Below are positions 58,852 through 64,000 of a stretch of DNA of 64,000 nucleotides, one piece after another; position 1 is the stretch's first letter; the number at the start of each line of letters is the position of its first letter. Under the pieces are notes generated by a model. It had not been told where the DNA came from. It made no database searches and was given only the letters and a program-made list of their open reading frames with translations. The translations under genes and the position numbers were made by a program. Location of the stretch: contig CABUUO010000001.1 in assembly GCA_902494875.1 (NCBI GenBank), forward strand, positions 124,001-188,000, given 5' to 3'. The stretch comes from an uncultured Pseudomonadota bacterium. Its GTDB lineage: Bacteria; Pseudomonadota; Alphaproteobacteria; RF32; CAG-239.

Positions 58852-60608
58852 CAGACCCTCATCATATCTTCTATAATAAACTGTACTGAATTACGCCCCT
58901 GCCAAGTATCGCGGCGCAATACACCCACCACGTCGTAAACATCGCCGCGAGAGTTGAGCATGGCATTGCCGATGTCATTATCTGCCACGCGGAAAGCAAT
59001 AGCCTTAAGGCTGCCGCCCATATTAGAACTCAGAAAACAGCGCACATGCCCGCTGCCAATAACCGAGGGCTTGTTGACGCGAACCGAACGCAGCAGCAAC
59101 TTCGGCTCCGCATTTCCCGAACCAAACGGCTCCAGACGCTCCAGATTTTCGGCCATTTCCACAGTAGCGCCGCCAACGTCCAAAACGGCGTCGACATCTA
59201 AAACCGGCACAATGGCTTCGCCGCCGATTTTTTCACTGACATATCGGCCGACAAAATCACGAAAAGCGTCTATTTTATCCTGATTTAAGGAAAAGCCAGC
59301 CGCCATGGTATGTCCGCCGCCTTTGGTTATAAGCCCCTGCTCTTTGGCTGCAATAATCAAAGCCCCCAAATCCACCTGCGGAATTGAACGCGCGGAGCCT
59401 TTCACTTCATCTGCCTCAATCGACATGACAAAGGCCGGAAGATTATAACGCTCTTTCAATTTTCCGGCGACAATGCCAATAACGCCCTGATGCCAATCAT
59501 CCCCGGCGACAAAAGCAACCGGATATGTCTGCGGCGTACCTTCCAGCATCTCAATGGCTTTGAGCAAAACATAATTTTCAATATCTTTGCGCTGTTCGTT
59601 AAATTCACCAAGTTTTTCGGCCAGAAGTTGAGCCTGAAACTCGTCTTTTGTACACAAAAGACGGTTTCCCAGAGCCGCATCGCCCACCCGGCCGCAGGCA
59701 TTGATGCGCGGTCCAAGAACATATCCCAAATGAAACGCATTGGGCGCTTCCGTAATGTTGGCCTTATCTATCAGAGACTTTAATCCGGGGTTGCCGCGGC
59801 GACTCATCACCTTCAGCCCCTGACGGACAAAAGCCCGGTTCAGGCCTTTTAACGGAACGACATCGCAAACCGTGCCCAAGGCAACCAGATCCAGCCACTG
59901 CATAAGCTGCGGTTCGGGATTTTGCGCATTATAGAAATTCTGCCGGCGAAGTTCGCGATTGACGGCCACGATGGTAACAAACACAACGCCGACGGCCGCC
60001 ATATATTTAAGATAATCAACACTGTCATCGTCAAGCCGTTTGGGATTGACCACGGCATATACTTTCGGCAGCCGGACTTCCGCTTCATGATGATCCAAGA
60101 CAATAACGTCGATATTTTTTGCCGCGGCATATTCAAAGGTGTCAAAAGCCGTCGTGCCGCAGTCTACCGTAATGACCAAATCAATGCCCAAAGCGGAGAA
60201 CTCGTCGATTGCCCGACAGCTGGGACCATATCCTTCCTCACGATCGGGAATATGGATTGCCGGTTCACCCCCCACGCTTTCGAGAAACAGGCGCAAGACG
60301 GAAGAAGAAGTTGCCCCATCGACATCATAGTCGCCGATAATGGCAATCTTTTGCTTCTTCACAATGGCTTCGGTAATGCGCAAAGCCGCTTTTTCCATAT
60401 CTTTCAGACAAAACGGATCCGGCAGAAGATTTTGCAGACGCGGATCCATAAAGCCGGGGACATCATCTATCGGTATACCGCGGACATTCAAAATGCGGGC
60501 AACCAAAGGAGGTAAATCATAACGCTGGGCAATGGCTTCAGCCATACGTTCGTCACAGGATGACAGTTTCCACAGATTGCCGCCTAAAGATTTCTCACTA
60601 TCTGCCAT
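58851..60608 (-). CDS. recJ: Single-stranded-DNA exonuclease RecJ
   Basis: 5-prime to 3-prime exonuclease used in recombination and mismatch repair, about 585 residues. DHH motifs: AIIGDYDVDGATSSSVL, LVITVDCGT, VIVLDHHEAEV and the DHHA1 GGGHTMAAGFSL, followed by the OB-fold domain. The ATG at 60608 is used here; a TTG at 60617 stands 8 bases after AGGGG and a GTG at 60623 is also open. It is followed by the coupled DUF502 gene. Confidence 0.94.
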   Translation of the reverse strand: MADSEKSLGGNLWKLSSCDERMAEAIAQRYDLPPLVARILNVRGIPIDDVPGFMDPRLQNLLPDPFCLKDMEKAALRITEAIVKKQKIAIIGDYDVDGATSSSVLRLFLESVGGEPAIHIPDREEGYGPSCRAIDEFSALGIDLVITVDCGTTAFDTFEYAAAKNIDVIVLDHHEAEVRLPKVYAVVNPKRLDDDSVDYLKYMAAVGVVFVTIVAVNRELRRQNFYNAQNPEPQLMQWLDLVALGTVCDVVPLKGLNRAFVRQGLKVMSRRGNPGLKSLIDKANITEAPNAFHLGYVLGPRINACGRVGDAALGNRLLCTKDEFQAQLLAEKLGEFNEQRKDIENYVLLKAIEMLEGTPQTYPVAFVAGDDWHQGVIGIVAGKLKERYNLPAFVMSIEADEVKGSARSIPQVDLGALIIAAKEQGLITKGGGHTMAAGFSLNQDKIDAFRDFVGRYVSEKIGGEAIVPVLDVDAVLDVGGATVEMAENLERLEPFGSGNAEPKLLLRSVRVNKPSVIGSGHVRCFLSSNMGGSLKAIAFRVADNDIGNAMLNSRGDVYDVVGVLRRDTWQGRNSVQFIIEDMMRV

Positions 60609-60638
60609 TAAATCCAAAGACACATCCCCTGCCGGTTG

Positions 60639-61466
60639 TTAATATGTGATATATATTTCGGCGCGGCGGTTCAGGCGCTCTCCCTCGGGCATAACTTCCT
60701 GATAGGCCGGCGCGGTGTCGGACAATGCCTCGGTTTCAATCTGGGATGCTTTCAGGCCATAGCGTTTGAGCGCGTTGGCCACATTCTGTGCTCGCTCGGC
60801 CGAAACCGTAAAGTTGGCCAGTTTATGCGAAACGATATCCGTATTGCGGGTACGGCTTGAGGCAAAACCAAAAACTTTGACAACGGCATTTTTTTTGCTC
60901 TTGGCCAGTTTGGCAATATCGCGAAGTTTTTTGTTATATTGAGAATCCACAACTGCGCTGCCGTTGGCAAAGTAAATCGTTTCAATCCGATAACTGACGC
61001 TCGGGCCTGCATTTTCCTGAGCAAATTCGGTTTGTTCTATATAACTTTCATCAAGGGTCAAATCTTTGCTCTCGGAAAGTTCGGACAATTTTGTATCTTC
61101 AGGTTTGGGCTCGGATTTTGTCACCGGTGCCATATCCTTCTTTTCCACCGGTTTGCTTTTGGCCGGTTCAACTTGATCGGCGCCGCTGAAATTGTCTGAA
61201 CTCATAGCTGAGGCAAATTCACGGTCTTCTTCGTCTTCCTCATAGGCTGCATTCTGATCGTCAGCTCGGAGACTGGAACCTTCTTCCGGCATGGACAATT
61301 CAATCTTTGTGCCTTTTTTGGTGGTAAACGTTGTTTCTTCGTCTTCCTGCGCCACCGTATCCTGATCTTCGATGACTTCGGGGAAAACCGCCGAAGAACA
61401 AGAGCACAACAAAGCCGCGATACTCAAAATACCGCAGCAACCTCTAAACATTTTGAGCGAATTCAT
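60639..61466 (-). CDS. OmpA-family lipoprotein
   Basis: A 275-residue protein with lipobox LLCSC (Cys near 23), a long acidic and Lys/Glu linker (about 30-140) and a C-terminal OmpA peptidoglycan-binding domain: IYFANGSAVVDSQYNKKL, VKVFGFASSRTRN, AERAQNVANALKRYG and LNRRAEIYITY. It would tie the outer membrane to the cell wall. The domain resembles Pal but the linker is much longer. The gene is upstream of recJ by 30 bases on the same strand. Confidence 0.8.
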   Translation of the reverse strand: MNSLKMFRGCCGILSIAALLCSCSSAVFPEVIEDQDTVAQEDEETTFTTKKGTKIELSMPEEGSSLRADDQNAAYEEDEEDREFASAMSSDNFSGADQVEPAKSKPVEKKDMAPVTKSEPKPEDTKLSELSESKDLTLDESYIEQTEFAQENAGPSVSYRIETIYFANGSAVVDSQYNKKLRDIAKLAKSKKNAVVKVFGFASSRTRNTDIVSHKLANFTVSAERAQNVANALKRYGLKASQIETEALSDTAPAYQEVMPEGERLNRRAEIYITY

Positions 61467-61595
61467 TGAATCAGTACCCTATAAAAACATTTTGCAAAAA
61501 ATAAAATACAATTAGTTATATAAATATATTATTAACATTCATAACACAAGAACAAAAAATAATTAACAAGCAGTTTTTCTCATAATTTAAACTAT

Positions 61596-61637
61596 TTGTT
61601 TTTATCGATTTATTGAATTATACTGTTTTCAATTCAA
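61596..61637 (+). promoter_or_regulatory. Promoter with an overlapping inverted repeat
   Basis: TTGTTT (61596-61601) and TATACT (61619-61624) are 17 bases apart. TTGAATT (61613-61619) and AATTCAA (61631-61637) form a 7-bp inverted repeat with an 11-base spacer, overlapping the -10 and the likely start. This could be an operator for the Panacea-like operon. Confidence 0.4.
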
Positions 61638-61655
61638 AAACGGCGAGGATAAAAA

Positions 61656-62201
61656 ATGGGTGTTCCTGCAACAGAATCTGCAATTGACGTGGCCTACTGG
61701 TTTTTTGAAAGAGCCGAAAAAGACGGAACTTTTTTAGACGATGAAAAAATGTTTCATCTGCTGTTTGTCGCACAGCTCGGCTATGCACGGCGTTATGACC
61801 GCGAAGTTTTGGTCCCGAGCCTTTTTATATGTGACGAGGACGGTTTTACGGAACCCAATCTGAAAAAAATGTTTTCTCTCGGACGGCCTTATATGCCGCC
61901 GGTAAAACTAACCGACAAAGTCAGTGCCTTTTTGGAAAACATTTGGAATCAGTATGCCAAAATGACAACGGCAGCCCTTTCATCGCTGATTAAAAATTCA
62001 AGCGCTTATAAAGAATGCCGCCGCTCCGGAGAAAAATACCTTGTGGCGGCAAATGACATTTTGAACAAGTTCACGCCACTGCAGCCTGAAAAAATTGCCG
62101 ACAACAAAAAAATCAGGATTTCTCAGAACGGACCGGTAATGGTTTCGCGCTGGAATCCGCGCAAACTGCAACCTTTTGAACAAAGGAAGAAAAACAAATG
62201 A
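61656..62201 (+). CDS. Panacea (DUF4065)-like protein
   Basis: A 181-residue soluble protein. The start AIDVAYWFFERAEKDGTFLD and then MFHLLFVAQLGYARRYDREV read like the Panacea/SocA (DUF4065) domain, which in many systems neutralises a toxin or adapts substrates for proteolysis. A matching IWNQYAKMTTAALSSLI helix follows. The usual KLQKLLYYAQ signature is changed to KMFHLLFVAQ, and the conserved GPV segment is missing. No small toxin gene is adjacent; the next gene, overlapping by 4 bases, is a DUF192 lipoprotein. GAGGA precedes the ATG. Confidence 0.5.
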   Translation: MGVPATESAIDVAYWFFERAEKDGTFLDDEKMFHLLFVAQLGYARRYDREVLVPSLFICDEDGFTEPNLKKMFSLGRPYMPPVKLTDKVSAFLENIWNQYAKMTTAALSSLIKNSSAYKECRRSGEKYLVAANDILNKFTPLQPEKIADNKKIRISQNGPVMVSRWNPRKLQPFEQRKKNK

Positions 62202-62659
62202 AAAAGATATCTGCCGCCTTATCCGCAGTTTTTATGCTCTGGGCTTGTTCCCCGCAGGATGAAAATCCGCAGCGAGGTCTCAGCCGGTTGATCATCGAAA
62301 CGTCTCCCGCCGCCGAATTTATGGTTGAAACCGCCCAAAGCTCGCGCGAAATGCGCACCGGCCTGATGTACCGCAAATCCATGCCCGAGAATCAGGGAAT
62401 GATTTTTGACGTCAAAACTCCCAGAAGCATCACCATGTGGATGAAAAATACCTATATTCCGCTTGATATCGTTTTCATCGGTCCAGATTATAAAATCAGC
62501 GGCATATACAAAAACGCCAAGCCGATGTCCGAGAAGCTTATATCTTCTCCCGGAGATGCCGCCGCGGTTCTGGAACTTAACGCAGGCAGTGCCGAAAAAC
62601 ACCATTTGAAAAAAGGTCTTACGGTTCGGCATTTTATTTTTCAGAATGAAGCAAAATGA
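62198..62659 (+). CDS. DUF192 lipoprotein
   Basis: A 153-residue protein with lipobox LWAC (Cys at 17). The DUF192 domain is clear: FMVETAQSSREMRTGLMYRK, MPENQGMIFDV, SITMWMKNTYIPLDIVFI and a late VLELNAGSAEKHHLKKG. DUF192 proteins are small extracytoplasmic domains of unknown function. It overlaps the genes on both sides by 4 bases (ATGA), which makes a tightly coupled operon with the Panacea-like and hemolysin III genes. Confidence 0.88.
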   Translation: MKKISAALSAVFMLWACSPQDENPQRGLSRLIIETSPAAEFMVETAQSSREMRTGLMYRKSMPENQGMIFDVKTPRSITMWMKNTYIPLDIVFIGPDYKISGIYKNAKPMSEKLISSPGDAAAVLELNAGSAEKHHLKKGLTVRHFIFQNEAK

Positions 62660-63318
62660 CAAACGCCGCCCTGCCCGAGCTTAAAACCTATACGCCCGAA
62701 GAAGAGTTGTGGTGCTGCATTATTCACGGTATCGGCGCGGCTCTGAGCATTGCTGCTCTGGTGCTTTTAGTTACGTTGTCCGCAATTTACGGCAGCGCGT
62801 GGACTGTCGTTTCCACAGCCGTCTTCGGAACGTCAATGATTGTGCTTTACAGCGCCTCGACCCTGTATCATGCGGCAAGTAGACCGGAACTCAAAAGAAG
62901 GCTTAAAAAATTTGACCACATTTCGATTTATTATCTGATTGCAGGCAGCTATACGCCGTTTTTGCTGGTTTGCATGCGCGGCACCGTCGGCTGGATCATT
63001 TTCGGTGTCGTTTGGGGACTGGCGCTTCTCGGCACCGTTCTCAAACTCTATTCTCAGGGCAACGGCACCAGACTCTGGTCCATTAGCTTGTATCTGCTGA
63101 TGGGCTGGATGATTATATTTGCCTCAAAGATATTGTTTGCCCAATTGCCAAAAACCGGTCTCGTTTTTCTTGTTCTGGGCGGCATATTCTATACGACAGG
63201 CATTTTCTTTTATGTCTGGAAAAGCAGAAAATACACACATGCCATCTGGCATTTCTTTGTTCTGAGCGGAACAATTATGCACTTTTTTGCGGTTTTGTTT
63301 TCGTGTGTTTTGGTTTAA
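62656..63318 (+). CDS. Hemolysin III/PAQR-family membrane protein
   Basis: A 220-residue protein with seven membrane helices. Family motifs are EELWCCIIHGIGAALSIAAL near the N terminus, STLYHAASRPELKRRLKKFD with the conserved SxxxH region, HISIYYLIAGSYTPFLLV and a final HAIWHFFVLSGTIMHFFAV with the His pair. PAQR proteins are zinc-dependent hydrolase-like receptors. It starts inside the DUF192 stop and ends convergently with the small gene at 63315-63413. Confidence 0.88.
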   Translation: MTNAALPELKTYTPEEELWCCIIHGIGAALSIAALVLLVTLSAIYGSAWTVVSTAVFGTSMIVLYSASTLYHAASRPELKRRLKKFDHISIYYLIAGSYTPFLLVCMRGTVGWIIFGVVWGLALLGTVLKLYSQGNGTRLWSISLYLLMGWMIIFASKILFAQLPKTGLVFLVLGGIFYTTGIFFYVWKSRKYTHAIWHFFVLSGTIMHFFAVLFSCVLV

Positions 63319-63413
63319 TCGCCGTTTTTGAAAAAAAAGATGATATAGTCATAAGTGTTGACGGCCAGATAAACAACCGCAATCAAAGCTACGGCAATTC
63401 TCAGAAATCCCAT
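63315..63413 (-). CDS. Small membrane protein of 32 residues
   Basis: Below normal length cut-offs. The ATG at 63413 follows AAGGAGG by about 9 bases, an excellent Shine-Dalgarno match located inside the end of the DUF2156-like gene. The product starts MGFLRIAVALIAVVYLAVNT and ends with an aromatic segment and KNGD, so nearly the whole chain is one membrane helix. Its stop overlaps the convergent hemolysin III stop by 3 bases. No family is recognised; its position makes it coupled to the upstream gene. Confidence 0.6.
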   Translation of the reverse strand: MGFLRIAVALIAVVYLAVNTYDYIIFFFKNGD

Positions 63414-64000
63414 GATTGTCTTCCTCCTTCGCTTTGGCTGTAAAGTATCCCGAGAGATCATACTTTCTGACAAATCCCCGCGGACGGTATCTCAGTTTGG
63501 CTCTGCGCAGCCCCGGCAGGCCCAGATCCTGCTCCCGGTTTACGGTTCTGATACCAGAAAGATTTTCCAGAAAAATACGGTTGACGGCCTGATACGCCCC
63601 CTTATACTTATCCAAAGCTTTTTCAAAATGAACAGCTATCGTGTCCTTATCCAATTTCTCGGCAATCGTATAAGCCGCTATTTTCCCTTCTATCCATATT
63701 GCCGCACCAAAAACTTCAGGTTTCAGTTTATTCCAGTTCCGCAGCACTCTGTAAATGGCCTTATTTTCAAAATCAAGGCTGTTTTTTTCAGCATCTTCGG
63801 CATGAGCGGCCATCCATTCTTCTTGAAAGAGCGTTAATGCCGGAACGTCTTTTTGATCAATAAAACGGAAAGCATAATTGTAATATTGTTTGAACTGGTT
63901 GGAAAGTTTGCGCTGCGTGCTGAAATCCTGCCCTTCCAAGGCTATGAGCATTGAGGCGTCATAAAGGTATTCCCAGTTGTCTCGGTCGTTTTTCAGGATC
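63349..64000 (-). CDS. Partial DUF2156 (phosphatidylglycerol lysyltransferase C-terminal-like) protein
   Basis: The frame is open at the window's right edge, so the N-terminal part is missing; the internal ATG at 63951 is not the start. About 216 residues are visible. DNWEYLYDASMLIALEGQDF followed by the RKLSNQFKQYYNYAFRFI stretch, then the NRIFLENLSG and GLPGLRRAKLRYRPRGF segments, match the GNAT-like DUF2156 domain that transfers amino acids to lipids in MprF-like proteins. The end overlaps the 32-residue small gene. The last 30 residues look unlike the usual ending. Confidence 0.8.
   Translation of the reverse strand, partial: ILKNDRDNWEYLYDASMLIALEGQDFSTQRKLSNQFKQYYNYAFRFIDQKDVPALTLFQEEWMAAHAEDAEKNSLDFENKAIYRVLRNWNKLKPEVFGAAIWIEGKIAAYTIAEKLDKDTIAVHFEKALDKYKGAYQAVNRIFLENLSGIRTVNREQDLGLPGLRRAKLRYRPRGFVRKYDLSGYFTAKAKEEDNHGISENCRSFDCGCLSGRQHL

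Noticed and set aside
1..64000. CRISPR array, insertion sequence or prophage
   Set aside because: No regular repeat-spacer array, transposase, integrase or phage structural gene was found on either strand.

Overview
The window looks like a chromosomal segment of a host-associated, probably anaerobic or microaerobic alphaproteobacterium of moderate G+C content. This is inferred from gene content, not from a search. The class-level evidence is: an MCE/MlaD gene followed by a DUF2155 gene; lspA followed by a DUF3035 (BamF-like) lipoprotein and two M16 peptidases; the order mltB-type transglycosylase, rlpA, dacA, tmk, holB, tatD, MBL hydrolase; and a MutL that keeps the endonuclease motif. A complete rnf operon fits low-oxygen energy metabolism. 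There is no rRNA, CRISPR array, intact insertion sequence or prophage.

Layout. 1-4641: end of an operon with a partial sulfatase-like membrane protein and the YejE/YejF parts of a peptide ABC importer. 4642-5983: a control-like locus with a 42-residue membrane-type small protein on the minus strand, a perfect 14-bp palindrome in a divergent promoter region, a structured RNA with its own terminator, and an HTH-like protein. 6051-8607: envelope proteins and a family 5 uracil-DNA glycosylase. 8655-15074: apbE-rseC-rnfBCDGEA. 15170-19159: a CDP-alcohol phosphatidyltransferase, a DsbD-type reductase, an AsmA-like protein and an HD hydrolase. 19160-20042: a gene-poor stretch of hairpins, a direct repeat that may include a decayed tRNA end, and tRNA-Lys. 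20215-28497: an LprI-like protein, a Gld-type ABC system with a histidine kinase, then two tandem MCE proteins and DUF2155. 28573-32558: metG, a degenerate nuclease-like protein and trkH. 32767-44273: an acyltransferase-like protein, an alcohol dehydrogenase, then the replication and cell-wall cluster, ending in a gene of the DNA-hypermodification family. 44398-49278: tRNA-Ser, a CoaD-HD fusion, a YegD-like Hsp70 protein, galE and two unknowns. 49359-57911: pgi-mutL, the M16 pair, BamF-like, lspA and mgtE. 57980-64000: tRNA-Leu, recJ-DUF502, an OmpA-like lipoprotein, a Panacea-like/DUF192/hemolysin III operon, a second small membrane protein and a partial DUF2156 gene.

How the genes work together. 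ApbE would attach FMN to RnfG and RnfD, and RseC-like protein would act with the Rnf complex. LspA processes the many lipoproteins seen here. MlaD-like and DUF2155 proteins, BamF-like, RlpA, MltB-like and DacA all serve the envelope. The items most worth follow-up are the regulatory locus at 5082-5983, the CoaD-HD fusion, the chromosomal hypermodification-family gene at 43359-44273, the Gld-type ABC/kinase operon, and the structured stretch next to tRNA-Lys.
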